Counted from the stretch's first letter, positions 26,247 to 35,893 are shown. The stretch: 64,000 nt of DNA from Cupriavidus phytohabitans (GCF_000426345.1 NZ_AUFE01000005.1:62001-126000); one strand, 5' to 3'. Numbers and translations: made by a program. Notes: generated by a model from the sequence alone, not told the origin.

Positions 26247-27784
26247 GCGGCGCCAGCACTGGCCCGTCCCGTTGCGGCGCCGCCGGACCCGGCGCGCTGC
26301 CATCCCTGCTGTGGGCGCACGCTGACGCGGCGCCGCAGCGGCCCGCGCTGCATTACCTCGGCCGCACGTTGAGCTACGGCGAGCTGTGGCGCCGCGTGGA
26401 GCGCGCCAGCGCCCACCTGGCGGCGACCTGGGGCATCCGCCCCGGCGACCGCGTCGGCACGCTGTGCCTGAACCATGAATTGCAGCTGGTGCTGCTGTTC
26501 GCCTGCGCGCGGGTCGGAGCGATGTTCGTGCCGTTGAACTACCGGCTCGCCGCGGCCGAACTGCACGCCATCGCCGGCCATGCGCAGCTGGCGTTGCTGT
26601 TCCACGACGACGCGCATGCCGCGCGGGCGCAGGAAGCCAGCGATGGCCAGTGCCGGCTGGCGCATCTGGAACGCATCGTCGATCACCCGGCGCCGCTCGT
26701 TGCCAGCTTCCCGCACGTTGCCGGCGCCGCGCCGCTGCTGCTGGCCTATACCTCCGGCACCACCGGCAAGCCCAAGGGCGCGGTCCATACGCAGGCCGGG
26801 CTGCTGGCCAATGCGCGGGCCAGCTGGTGGGTGCACGGCATGACGCGTGACGACCATGTGCTGTCGGTGCTGCCGACCTTCCATGTCGGCGGCCTGTGCA
26901 TCCAGACGCTGCCGGCGCTGCTGGCCGGGGCGCAGGTGACGCTGCATGACCGCTTCGCGCCCGGCGCATGGCTGGCGTCGGTCGCGCAAGCGCGACCGAG
27001 CCTGTCGCTGATGGTGCCGGCCACGCTGCGGGCGGTGCTGGAGCATCCCGGCTGGGACAGCGCCGACCTGTCGCCGCTGCGCGGCGTGATGGCCGGTTCG
27101 TCGACGATCCCGCTGTCTTATATCGACGCTTTCCACGCGCGTGGCGTGCCGCTCGGCCAGGTCTATGGCGCCACCGAGACCGGACCGGTGTCGGTGGCGC
27201 TGAAGCTGGAAGACGCCATGGCGCGGCCAGGCTATGCCGGCTGGCCGGTGCCGGAGGTGACGGTGCGGCTGGCCGGCCCCGACGGCGCCGAGGTAGCTCA
27301 GGGCGAGGTCGGCGAACTGTGGGTGCGCGGCGCCAGCGTCATGGCCGGATACTGGAACCAGCCCGCCGACGGACTGCCCGGCGGCTGGTTCCATTCCGGC
27401 GACCTGGCCCACCGCGATGCCGACGGCTGCATCGAAGTGGTCGGCCGCAGCAAGGACATGATCATTTCCGGCGGCGAGAACATTTATCCGGCCGAGATCG
27501 AAAACGTGTTGCTCGGGCTGCCCGGCGTGCAGGAGTGCGCGGTGGTGGGGGTGGCCGACGCGCGCTGGGGGGAGGTGCCGGTGGCGGTGATCGTGCCGGC
27601 GCCGGGCGCCGACCGCGCGCCGCTGGCCCCGGCGTCGGTACGCGAGGCGCTGGCCGCCCGCATCGCCCGCTTCAAGCTGCCGCGGGAGGTGGTGCTGCTC
27701 GATGACCTGCCGCGCAGCGCGCTGGGCAAGGTGATGAAGCCCCAGCTGCGGGCGCTGCTGGAATCGCAACGGCAACCCGGCTGA
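26243..27784 (+). CDS. AMP-forming acyl-CoA ligase
   Basis: 513 residues of the ANL superfamily. The P-loop YTSGTTGKPKG is at 169-179, the adenine motif QVYGATETGPVS follows, then WFHSGDLAHRDADGCIEVVG, and the catalytic Lys is in RSALGKVMKPQL near the end. It forms an acyl-AMP then an acyl-CoA. Substrate unknown; placement in the cluster suggests an aromatic or heteroaromatic acid or a ring-cleavage product. Start overlaps the stop of the preceding gene. The first 20 residues are Gly/Ala-rich and atypical. Confidence 0.88.
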   Translation: MSGASTGPSRCGAAGPGALPSLLWAHADAAPQRPALHYLGRTLSYGELWRRVERASAHLAATWGIRPGDRVGTLCLNHELQLVLLFACARVGAMFVPLNYRLAAAELHAIAGHAQLALLFHDDAHAARAQEASDGQCRLAHLERIVDHPAPLVASFPHVAGAAPLLLAYTSGTTGKPKGAVHTQAGLLANARASWWVHGMTRDDHVLSVLPTFHVGGLCIQTLPALLAGAQVTLHDRFAPGAWLASVAQARPSLSLMVPATLRAVLEHPGWDSADLSPLRGVMAGSSTIPLSYIDAFHARGVPLGQVYGATETGPVSVALKLEDAMARPGYAGWPVPEVTVRLAGPDGAEVAQGEVGELWVRGASVMAGYWNQPADGLPGGWFHSGDLAHRDADGCIEVVGRSKDMIISGGENIYPAEIENVLLGLPGVQECAVVGVADARWGEVPVAVIVPAPGADRAPLAPASVREALAARIARFKLPREVVLLDDLPRSALGKVMKPQLRALLESQRQPG

Positions 27785-27899
27785 CACGGCAGTCCAGCCG
27801 CATGGCCGATGCGCGCGCGCCCGACTGCGCTTATGCTTGAGGTCCGTGACACCGGACAATCACGACATTGACATAGACCAGCCAAGGGGGCGGCGCAAC

Positions 27900-28442
27900 A
27901 TGGAACATCGATATGAAACGGCCACGCTGGGGGGCGGGTGCTTCTGGTGCCTGGAGGCGGTCTACCAGCAGGTCAAGGGCGTAGTCGCGGTGGAGTCGGG
28001 CTATACCGGCGGCCATGTGGATCATCCGACCTACCAGCAGGTGTGCGAAGGCGATACCGGCCACGCCGAAGTGGTGCGCGTCACCTTCGACCCGTCCGTG
28101 ATCACTTTCCGCGAGATCGTCGAGATTTTCTTTGCCATCCACGATCCGACCACGCCGGACCGGCAGGGCAACGACGTCGGGCCGCAGTACCGCTCGGTGA
28201 TCTTCACGCATTCGGAAGCGCAGCGCGCCGTTGCCGAGTACGTCATGCGCGAACTGGCCGCGGCCAAGGTCTACGATGCCCCGATCGTGACCCAGGTCGA
28301 GCCCGAGCAGCCGTACTGGCGCGCGGAAGAGGGCCACCAGAACTACTTCCAGGACCATCCGAGCCAGGGCTACTGCGCCTTCGTGATCTCGCCCAAGCTG
28401 GCCAAGTTCCGCAAGCAGTTCGCCGCCAGGCTGCGGGTGTAG
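27900..28442 (+). CDS. msrA: Peptide methionine (S)-S-oxide reductase MsrA
   Basis: 180 residues. Catalytic GGGCFWCLEAVYQQ with C14 nucleophile and C17, YTGGHVDHPTYQQVC, and a C-terminal Cys in SQGYCAFV that can act as resolving thiol. It repairs oxidised methionine. The ATG at 27900 is preceded by AAGGGGG; the upstream extension to 27837 is not part of the family. Confidence 0.97.
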   Translation: MEHRYETATLGGGCFWCLEAVYQQVKGVVAVESGYTGGHVDHPTYQQVCEGDTGHAEVVRVTFDPSVITFREIVEIFFAIHDPTTPDRQGNDVGPQYRSVIFTHSEAQRAVAEYVMRELAAAKVYDAPIVTQVEPEQPYWRAEEGHQNYFQDHPSQGYCAFVISPKLAKFRKQFAARLRV

Positions 28443-28449
28443 CCGGCGC

Positions 28450-29484
28450 CTACAGCCGTGCGGCGATGGCCTCGGCCAGCCGCGCGATGCTCAGCGGCGC
28501 GCAACCTTCGGCATTGTTGCTGACGATGACGATGGCGGGCTGGCCGGCGCGCACGGTGCGCGCCACCACGTCGGCGATGGCGTCGCGCGTGCCGGGATCG
28601 TCGTCGACGATGCGGTCGAACGGCGTGTACAGCTTCTCGGCATACGCGTATGGCCGGCCCGCGTGCAGCATCCAGCGCAGCAGCAGCGGCCCTGGGCCGG
28701 CTTCATCCATCAAGGCCTGCGCCGCGGCCTGGCGCGGCACCGCCGGCAGCCGGTCGCGCGCCGACAGGCAGAAGCGCGCGCCATGGCGGCGCAGCAGCTT
28801 GATATAACGCGGCGTCAGTAGCGCCGGGTCGCGCAGCTCGACGGCATAGCAGGCATGCGGGGTGATGGACGGGTCCAGCGGCGGCAGCGCGCCCAGGAAC
28901 GCGTCGAGCTGCTCCAGGAACATGCCGCTGTCCGCCAGGCTGCCCATCGGCGACAGCTGGAACAGCAGCGGCCCGCATTTGCTGCCGAGGCCTGCGGTCG
29001 CCGGGGCGATGAAGTCGCGCACCGCAATCTCGGTGTCCAGGAACGCCGCATTGGCGAGCCGGCCTGCGCCGTCCGAGCCGCGCAGCCAGGCGTCGCAGAC
29101 GCTGGCCGGCGCCTTGACCACGAAGCGGAAACCGTCCGGCACTTGCCCTGCGTAGGAAAGGTAGTCCGCCAGCGGGATCGGCCCGTAGAAGCCGCGATCG
29201 ATGCCCGCCGCGCGCAGCAGCGGATGGCGCGAGTACGCGGCCAGCCCCTTGCGCGACAGCATGCTGTCACCATACTCGCCGTCATAGACGAGCTTGTCCC
29301 AGCCGGGGTACGCCCACGACGAGGTGCCGAAGTAAAGGTTGGCGGGCAGGCGCGCCGACAGCGCGCGCAGTGCCTCGTCCGGCGGCGCGGGTTGCACGCC
29401 CTGGGCACGGACTGCCTTTGCGGGAGGGGCGGGAGCTTGTTGCGGGGCGGGCACGGGCAGCCCGCCAAAGAGGTCTTCGGTCAA
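28450..29484 (-). CDS. DUF72 (YecE-like) protein, start disrupted by tandem repeat
   Basis: 344 residues if read from the TTG at 29484-29482. DUF72 motifs: LYFGTSSWAYPGWDKLVY, FRFVVKAPASVCD, GPLLFQLSPMG and CYAVELRDPALLTPRYIKLL. The function of the family is unknown; the fold is TIM-barrel-like. No ATG is available in frame after the cfa stop. The obvious ATG (29500-29498) reaches a TGA after six codons, because the 8-bp unit TCGGTCAA is present twice just downstream; with one copy the ATG would read MDRLTEDLFGG into the conserved frame. Expression from TTG, or loss of expression, is uncertain. Confidence 0.75.
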   Translation of the reverse strand: MTEDLFGGLPVPAPQQAPAPPAKAVRAQGVQPAPPDEALRALSARLPANLYFGTSSWAYPGWDKLVYDGEYGDSMLSRKGLAAYSRHPLLRAAGIDRGFYGPIPLADYLSYAGQVPDGFRFVVKAPASVCDAWLRGSDGAGRLANAAFLDTEIAVRDFIAPATAGLGSKCGPLLFQLSPMGSLADSGMFLEQLDAFLGALPPLDPSITPHACYAVELRDPALLTPRYIKLLRRHGARFCLSARDRLPAVPRQAAAQALMDEAGPGPLLLRWMLHAGRPYAYAEKLYTPFDRIVDDDPGTRDAIADVVARTVRAGQPAIVIVSNNAEGCAPLSIARLAEAIAARL

Positions 29485-29518
29485 TCGGTCAATCGGTCCA
29501 TGTCGGGTTCGGCATCGT

Positions 29519-30760
29519 TCAGCCGTTGCGCCCGATGGGCTGCTCATAGATATAGCGGCGCGACCACGGCACGGTGGCCGACGACATCCCCGCCTTGTGG
29601 CAGACCACCTGGTAGATCGACATCTTGTCGGTCTCGAAGGCATGCGAGCAGCCGGCCAGGTACACGCGCCAGATGCGGTACTTCTTCTCGCCGACCATAT
29701 CACGGATGGTCTCGCCCTTTGCCTCGAAATTATCGGCCCAGTGGCGCAGGGTCTGCGCGTAGTGGCGGCGCAGCAGTTCCACGTCGAGCGCTTCCAGGCC
29801 ACCTTGCTCCATCGTCTTCAGCACCAGCCCGATGTGCGGCAGCTCTCCTTGCGGGAACACGTAGCGGTCCATGAACTCGGCGCCGTCCATCGGCGTCTGG
29901 CCGTTGTCGGGGTCGGGCGAGGTGATGCCGTGGTTCATCGCATAGCCGTCATCGGCCAGCAACTCGCGCATGCGGCGGAAGTACCCAGTCAGGTTGTCCT
30001 TGCCCACGTGCTCGAACATGCCGACGCTGGTGATGCGGTCGAAGGTGCCAGAAGTGTCGCGGTAATCCTGCAGCCGGATCTCGATACGGTCGGACAGCCC
30101 TGCCGCCTTGACGCGCTCGGTGGCCAGGTCGAACTGGTTCTGCGACAGCGTGATGCCCACGCAGCGCGCCCCGTATTTCTGCGCGGCGCGCAGCACCAGC
30201 GCGCCCCAGCCGCAGCCGATGTCCAGCAGTGTCTGCCCGGGCTGCACCTGGATCTTGGTCAGGATATGGTCGATCTTCTTGAGCTGCGCAGTGGCCAGGT
30301 CCTCGTCGCCGTTCTCGAAATAGGCGCACGAGTACACCATGTTGGGATCGAGCCAGAGCTTGTAGAAGTCGTTGGAGACGTCATAGTGATACTGGATCGA
30401 CTTCCTGTCTTCCTGCCTGGTGTGCGAGAAATGCTGCGCCACCTTGGCCAGCGCGCCGCCGGCACGCCGCGTGGCGGCCGCCGACAGGCCGTAGCCGACC
30501 TTGATGATGTCGGCCAGCCTGCCGTCAAAGTCGATCTTGCCCTGCACGTAGGCCTCGCCCAGGTTGTCCAGGCTTGGCGTCAGCAGCAGCGGCAGTGCTG
30601 CGGCCTCGCGCACGGTCAGCGTGACCTGCGGCTCGTCGAAATGGCCAAGGGCATATTCGGTGCCATTCCACAGGCGCAAGCAGACCGGCAGGTTGGCATT
30701 GTCACGCAGGTCGGCGATCCAGTTGTCGAGTTGCTTTTCCAGGGCTTGCTTGAAGAACAT
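29519..30760 (-). CDS. cfa: Cyclopropane-fatty-acyl-phospholipid synthase
   Basis: 413 residues from MFFKQALEKQLDNWIADLRD, preceded by GGGAGGTG. Motifs: YHYDVSNDFYKLWLDPNMVYSC-type segment, SAM-binding LDIGCGWGALVLRAA, GITLSQNQF and FEHVGKDN. It methylenates unsaturated phospholipid acyl chains at the inner membrane, commonly in stationary phase. The frame is open upstream to 30922 without family resemblance. Confidence 0.96.
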   Translation of the reverse strand: MFFKQALEKQLDNWIADLRDNANLPVCLRLWNGTEYALGHFDEPQVTLTVREAAALPLLLTPSLDNLGEAYVQGKIDFDGRLADIIKVGYGLSAAATRRAGGALAKVAQHFSHTRQEDRKSIQYHYDVSNDFYKLWLDPNMVYSCAYFENGDEDLATAQLKKIDHILTKIQVQPGQTLLDIGCGWGALVLRAAQKYGARCVGITLSQNQFDLATERVKAAGLSDRIEIRLQDYRDTSGTFDRITSVGMFEHVGKDNLTGYFRRMRELLADDGYAMNHGITSPDPDNGQTPMDGAEFMDRYVFPQGELPHIGLVLKTMEQGGLEALDVELLRRHYAQTLRHWADNFEAKGETIRDMVGEKKYRIWRVYLAGCSHAFETDKMSIYQVVCHKAGMSSATVPWSRRYIYEQPIGRNG

Positions 30761-30972
30761 GCGTTTCACCTCCCGATGGTTGCGGCACACGCTCGACCGA
30801 TCCTCCGGACAAGGCAGGTACTGCCCCGAGCCTTGACCCGAGTCCGTCGCGAGCGCTTGCGTAAAAATCACCAAGCGACGCCAGTCCCACTTTAGTCGAA
30901 TTCTGCGGGCAGTGCAGCGCACCCTCGGGAAGCCCCCGGGACAGACCCGTTCGGACCTCCGCGGCCAGCGCG

Positions 30973-31611
30973 TCAGGGCGAGAGGCGCACGATCTGCCAG
31001 GCGCCGCCCGGGTGGACGCGATAGACGATGCGGTCATGCAGGCGCGACGGACGCCCCTGCCAGAATTCCAGTGCGGTCGGCACCAGCCGGTAGCCGCCCC
31101 AGTGCGGCGGGCGCGGCGGGTTGTCGCCGAACTTGCTGCGGTATTCCAGCTCGCGCTGTTCCAGCACGTCGCGGCCGGGTACTTCGCGGCTTTGTTCGGA
31201 AGCCCACGCTCCCACGCGCGAGCCGAGGGGGCGAGAGGCGAAATAGGCGTCGCTCTCGTCGTCGGCAACTTTTTCAACGATGCCTTCCACCCGCACCTGG
31301 CGCTCCAGCTGCACCCAGTGGAACAGCAGCGCGGCGCGGGGGTTTGCCGCCAGGTCCAGGCCCTTGCGGCTCTCGTAGTTGGTGAAGAAGGTGAAACCGC
31401 GATCGTCGATGCCCTTGAGCAGCACGATGCGTGCCGAGGGCTGGCCATCGGCGCTGACGGTGGCCAGCGTCATGGCATTGGGTTCGGGCAGCTTGGCCGT
31501 GACCGCCTCGTCGAACCAGCGCTTGAACTGGCTCATCGGGTCGGGGGCCACGTCGGTTTCGGACAGCGAGCCCAGGACATAGGTACGGCGGAGGTCGGCG
31601 AGTTGAGTCAT
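30973..31611 (-). CDS. pdxH: Pyridoxamine/pyridoxine 5'-phosphate oxidase
   Basis: 212 residues from [23 protein letters not shown] and substrate motifs [36 protein letters not shown] and [20 protein letters not shown] are diagnostic of PdxH. It makes pyridoxal 5'-phosphate. The frame open to 31725 adds non-homologous residues. Confidence 0.97.
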   Translation of the reverse strand: MTQLADLRRTYVLGSLSETDVAPDPMSQFKRWFDEAVTAKLPEPNAMTLATVSADGQPSARIVLLKGIDDRGFTFFTNYESRKGLDLAANPRAALLFHWVQLERQVRVEGIVEKVADDESDAYFASRPLGSRVGAWASEQSREVPGRDVLEQRELEYRSKFGDNPPRPPHWGGYRLVPTALEFWQGRPSRLHDRIVYRVHPGGAWQIVRLSP

Positions 31612-31779
31612 GTCGCAATCATCAAAGAATCGGTCGGGGTGCGCGGCGTGCCCGGGGGCGGGGGCGCAGGTCCGGCTGATTCGAGTATAGCGAATGCATC
31701 GGGGGCCGCATTTGCGCGCCGGCAAGGCGTGCCGGCGGCGTCACAGCGGCGTCACAGCGGCCAGGGGGCGCGCCGGTGT

Positions 31780-32970
31780 TCACGCCGGTGGCAGCGTCCT
31801 GCGTCCCTGGCGCCGCGAGTAGTAGCCGGCCGCGCCCATCGCGCCGGCCATCGACAGGAAGATCGGCAGCATGCCGAGCGCCGTGCCGACCACGCCGAAG
31901 GTCAGCGGCCACACCACCTGGCTGGTATTGAGCACCGCCGAGCGCAGGCCCAGCGCCTCGCCGGCGCGTCCGTGCGGCGACACCGTGTGCAGGATGTTCA
32001 TGACATTGGGCTGGGCGCTGCCCAGCGCCAGCCCGAGCACGAAGGCCAGGCCGCACATCAGCCAGAAATGCGTGATGAAGGGGTAGGCCAGGTAGGCCAG
32101 CGCGCCCACCAGCAGCGCGGTGCGGATGATCTTCCACTCCGACAGGCGGCGCGACACCACCGGCATCGCCACGCGGATGATCAGGGTTGCCATGGCAAAG
32201 GCGCCCAGCACCCAGCCGATCGACGACGGCGACAACCCGATGCGCGAGCCCTGGATCGGGATCAGGAAGGCATGCAGGTCCCAGGCCGCCGACAGCACCG
32301 CGCTGGCGACAAAGACGGCGCGCAGTTCGGGATACTGCAGCAGGCCCAGCGTGGAACGGCGGGTGCCGTCCTCGATGGCGATGCGGCTGGCATTGCCGCC
32401 CTGCGCCGGCAGCCGCGGCCGCACCCACTGCAGGCCGGCCTGGCCGACCAGCGCCACCGCGACCAGCACGGCAAAGGCGGGGCGGAAGCCGGCATGCTCG
32501 ATGACATAGCCCATCGCCACCGGCCCCAGCGTCCCCGACACCGACAGCCCGAGCGCGTGCCAGGTGTAGTTGCGCAGCCGCGTGTCGTTGGTAGAGACCT
32601 GGCCGATCAGCAGTTGCATGGCCACCTGGACCAGCATGAAACCCACTCCGATCAGTGCGCACGACAGGTACAGCGCATCCAGTTCATGCCACACCGCGGG
32701 CAGCAGCGTGCCGGCCACTACCATCAGCGAGCCGGCGGTCATCGGCTTGCGCGGGCCGATCTCGTCGATGCGCTTGCCGGCGCGAATGGCCAGGAGCATC
32801 GGCAGCAGCGCGTACAGCGACATCAGCACGCCGAGCGTGACGGTGGAAGCCTTGAGGGAAATCGCGAACAGCGACACCACCACGCGGCTGGCGTTGAATG
32901 CCACGTGGTTGCACACCGTCAGCGCGATCAGCCAGGTGATCGGCGGGACGGCGGCGTGCGGCAGCGACAC
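31780..32970 (-). CDS. Major facilitator superfamily transporter
   Basis: 396 residues from a GTG start (VSLPHAAVPPITWLIALTVC), with about 12 hydrophobic helices and an MFS loop (AGKRIDEIGPRKPM) between helices 2 and 3. The substrate cannot be inferred. The GTG is chosen because membrane homology begins a few residues later and the upstream frame to 33117 is Arg/Pro-rich and not protein-like; no clear ribosome binding site was found. Transcribed alone. Confidence 0.8.
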   Translation of the reverse strand: MSLPHAAVPPITWLIALTVCNHVAFNASRVVVSLFAISLKASTVTLGVLMSLYALLPMLLAIRAGKRIDEIGPRKPMTAGSLMVVAGTLLPAVWHELDALYLSCALIGVGFMLVQVAMQLLIGQVSTNDTRLRNYTWHALGLSVSGTLGPVAMGYVIEHAGFRPAFAVLVAVALVGQAGLQWVRPRLPAQGGNASRIAIEDGTRRSTLGLLQYPELRAVFVASAVLSAAWDLHAFLIPIQGSRIGLSPSSIGWVLGAFAMATLIIRVAMPVVSRRLSEWKIIRTALLVGALAYLAYPFITHFWLMCGLAFVLGLALGSAQPNVMNILHTVSPHGRAGEALGLRSAVLNTSQVVWPLTFGVVGTALGMLPIFLSMAGAMGAAGYYSRRQGRRTLPPA

Positions 32971-33305
32971 GGGGGCGGGCGAGTGGCGTCGTGGGACCGC
33001 GCTCGCGGGTGGCCGGCGGCCGCGCCGAGGCGGACAACAAAACGGAAAGAAGCGGAAACAAAGGGCGGCCGCAGCCGCGCCTTCCGAAGGATGCGGACGG
33101 GCGAACCCGCATCGCATCCGATGCTTGCCATGCTTAAACTTCTTGTAAATGGCCGTTTAATTATGCGCCGCATGTGGGCGAGTTACAACGGCAAACTGCG
33201 ACGGGATGTCGCAGCCAGCGGAAGTGTTGCGGTTTCGCTTCAGACAACTGCAGACATGTCGCCACGCGGCGACATTCCCGGCGAGGAGCCGGTGGTGGCG
33301 TCGGC
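32971..33305. other. Intergenic region between MFS gene and asmA-like gene
   Basis: 335 bases, including the upstream region of the leftward MFS gene and the downstream region of the asmA-like gene. The stretch 33120-33175 (AAACTTCTTGTAAATGGCCGT and onward) is AT-richer and may hold the MFS promoter. A small inverted repeat GTCGCCACGCGGCGAC lies near 33257-33272, close to the asmA-like stop, and could act as a weak terminator. No gene is recognised. Confidence 0.35.
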
Positions 33306-35654
33306 TCAACCGCCCTTGTACAGCGCCGCCTCGTTGTCCGGGCGCAATGGCTTGCGCGCTTCGCGCTCGGCCGGGCGTTCAGGGCGTTCAGGGCGTTCAG
33401 CGTGGCCGGCCTGCGCCTCCGCCTGTGCGGCAGTGCCGGGCGTTTCCGGCGGAATCGGCTTGCCGGCGGTCATGCCCGCGGTGCCGCCTGTCTTTGGATC
33501 CTTATAGGTCTTGCCGGGAGGCGGCGCGACCGGGCGCTTGCGCAGATCAGCCAGCAATGCGGCGCATTTGCTGCTGTCGCCGCCAGGCGACAGGTCCACC
33601 AGCGGCAGCACCGCGGTGGCGACCGGCGCCAGCAGCGCCAGCGACAGCGCGCCGCCGGCGCGCAGCGCCAGCACGCCGATGTCGGGGCTGACCGTCGGCT
33701 TCTTCATGGTTCCGCCCACGTACAGCGGGGAGCGCAGGGAAAAGACGCGCAGGCCCTTGGAGTCCGGGTGGATGGTCAGTGCCAGCCGCTCGCTGCGCAG
33801 GTCGATGCCGCCGGTGGTCTCGATGACTGCGTCGTCGGTATCAAGCACGAAGGTGCGCGCGCGCGCGATGCCGTTGGTAAAGGCAAAGTCGCTGACGCCG
33901 CAGTTGATCTGCACCGGCTTGTCGCCGAACAGCTTGTTGATCACCAGGCTGCCCACGTTCAGGCCGATCGCTTCCAGGATGAACTTGCTGACGGTGCCGT
34001 TCTCTACCAGCAGCTTGGCCTCGCCATTGGACGACCCTAGCAGCGCCCCGACCGAATTGCCGGTCGCCGTCAGCTTGGCGCTGCCATTGAGTTCACCGAT
34101 GCTGGCGCGCATCAGGTCGATGGTGGGGAACAACTGCTTGAGCTTCATGTGGCGCGCGGTCATGTCGAGCACCGCGCCCATCGGCTCGCGCTTGCCGTCC
34201 AGGCGCACGGTCGACACCAGGTTGCCGCCGGCCACGCCGAAGTTGAGCGGATCGAGCAGCAGCACGCCATCCTGCATCTTCAGGTGGGTGACCAGGTTGG
34301 TGATGGGCAACTCCGCGTCGCGGATGATGCGCTTGCCGGCAAAGTGCACGTCGGCATCGATCTTGTCCCAGCGTTCCGTATGGAACGGCGCCGCCGGCAG
34401 TGCCTTGTCGGGCGGCTGCCGGACCGCGCTATCCTTGGCCGGGCGCCCGGGCTTGGCGTCAGCGCCGATCAGCGGCGCCAGGTCGACGAAGCGCAACTGG
34501 TTCGACAGAAGGGTGCCGGCCAGCAGCGGGCGCGGCTCGCGCTTGGTGAAGGTCAGCGTGCCGGACAGGTCGCTGCCGCCGACACGGCCGGTGAACTTCT
34601 GGTATTCGTAGATCGAGCCTTCCTTGCGCAGCGTGGCCATCAGCCGGCCGCGGGTTTCATAAGGCGGCGTCGACGGCAGCACCACGCCGGTGAGCGCGTA
34701 CAGCCTGGCCATGCTGTCGCCGGCCAGCGTCAGGTGTACGTCGACAGCGGCCAGGTGGGCGGGATTGGTCACGGTGCCTTCAATGAGCGCGCGCGTGGTG
34801 CCCACGCGCACATCGGCCAGGAACGGGAACGGCACATCGGTATTGCGCAGGCTCAGCACGGTGCCTGCCTTGCCGCTGGCATTGATGGTGGCATCGTTGT
34901 AGCGGCCGGTGGCTTTCCAGCGCAAGCCGTAGCGGTCGGTGCCGGCAGTGGCCGAAGCCGGCGGCCCCGATGCGGATGGGGCCGACGCGGACGGCGCGGA
35001 TGCCGCCGCCGCGCTGGCCGGCGGGCCGGGCGGCACGGCGGACGCCTGCGGCCCGACCAGCGCGCCGTCGCGCGCCTTGTCATAAAGCGGGTTTTCGCCG
35101 ATGGTGTCGAGCTGGGCCTGCAACTCGATCTTCTTGAACTGGTCGGACAGCGCCAGGTTGCCGCGCGCCAGCACTATCTCGCCGATATCCAGCTCCCATT
35201 TCGACGGGCCTTTCTTGGGGCCGAACTCGAGCGTCCAGTTGTTGCGCGAATCGGCCAGCCGCTCCAGCCATACCGCCGGGCTGTCGACGACGATGGTGGG
35301 CACGGCAATCTGGTGCGCCAGCAGCGGGATCGGGCGCAGTACGAAGATCAGTTCGCGTACGGTGGCGAGGTTGGGTTGGCTGGCCCAGTCGGTATTGGCG
35401 ATGGTGATGTCGCGTGCCGACAGGCGCGGCCACGGTACCAGCGTATGCCAGCCGGTCTCGCCTTCGCCGCGGCGCCAGGTCACGGTCAGGTCGCCGTTGA
35501 TGGCAAAGGGACGGCCGATGGCCTCGGAAACCTTGTTGTTGAGCCAGGGCTTGGCGCGGTTCCAGTCAAAGGTCAGGAACAGGACCAACAGCAGCGCGAT
35601 CAGCGCGATCGGTGTCAGCACACTCCACAGGACGACCTTGCGGCGCACGGGCAT
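33306..35654 (-). CDS. AsmA-family envelope protein
   Basis: 782 residues. One N-terminal membrane helix (VVLWSVLTPIALIALLLVLFL) is followed by AsmA motifs AIGRPFAINGDLTVTW and FDWNRAKPWLNN, a low-complexity Ala/Ser/Pro insert (about 205-240), and the C-terminal AsmA domain (LKLKQLFPTIDLM region, DFAFTNGIARARTFVLDTDD). AsmA-like proteins are linked to phospholipid transport and outer-membrane biogenesis. The C-terminal tail carries a three-fold ERP repeat coded by a 9-bp tandem repeat near 33374-33400. Confidence 0.9.
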   Translation of the reverse strand: MPVRRKVVLWSVLTPIALIALLLVLFLTFDWNRAKPWLNNKVSEAIGRPFAINGDLTVTWRRGEGETGWHTLVPWPRLSARDITIANTDWASQPNLATVRELIFVLRPIPLLAHQIAVPTIVVDSPAVWLERLADSRNNWTLEFGPKKGPSKWELDIGEIVLARGNLALSDQFKKIELQAQLDTIGENPLYDKARDGALVGPQASAVPPGPPASAAAASAPSASAPSASGPPASATAGTDRYGLRWKATGRYNDATINASGKAGTVLSLRNTDVPFPFLADVRVGTTRALIEGTVTNPAHLAAVDVHLTLAGDSMARLYALTGVVLPSTPPYETRGRLMATLRKEGSIYEYQKFTGRVGGSDLSGTLTFTKREPRPLLAGTLLSNQLRFVDLAPLIGADAKPGRPAKDSAVRQPPDKALPAAPFHTERWDKIDADVHFAGKRIIRDAELPITNLVTHLKMQDGVLLLDPLNFGVAGGNLVSTVRLDGKREPMGAVLDMTARHMKLKQLFPTIDLMRASIGELNGSAKLTATGNSVGALLGSSNGEAKLLVENGTVSKFILEAIGLNVGSLVINKLFGDKPVQINCGVSDFAFTNGIARARTFVLDTDDAVIETTGGIDLRSERLALTIHPDSKGLRVFSLRSPLYVGGTMKKPTVSPDIGVLALRAGGALSLALLAPVATAVLPLVDLSPGGDSSKCAALLADLRKRPVAPPPGKTYKDPKTGGTAGMTAGKPIPPETPGTAAQAEAQAGHAERPERPERPAEREARKPLRPDNEAALYKGG

Positions 35655-35893
35655 GAGGCGGGCTCCTCTATGGCGGGGCAGGTCCGCTGGTACCGGCCGG
35701 CCCTCAATGGGCCCTCAAAGGCTTGCCTGGGCTTGCGTGGGGCGGCGAACGGAACACTGCAGGTCTATTGTATAGTTGCGCGCTTCCCGTCTTTGTCGGG
35801 GATTGGCTGACATCGCCGCCGGATAATGCCGGATTTTTCCGCCGGCGCGGCCCCGGCCGCGGCCGCCTCGTCCCCACGCTCCGAGCCCTCAGC

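Noticed and set aside
24948..26969. 673-codon minus-strand frame opposite the acyl-CoA-dehydrogenase-like gene
   Set aside because: Arg/Ala/His-rich product with no recognisable motif; the plus-strand frame has clear ribosome binding site and family motifs.
33374..33400. Triple 9-bp repeat GGGCGTTCA near the 3' end of the asmA-like gene as a regulatory element
   Set aside because: It is in frame and simply encodes ERP repeats in a low-complexity C-terminal tail.
31012..33507. 831-codon plus-strand open frame opposite pdxH and the MFS gene
   Set aside because: Shadow of two well-supported minus-strand genes; composition is Gln/His/Arg-rich and without domains.
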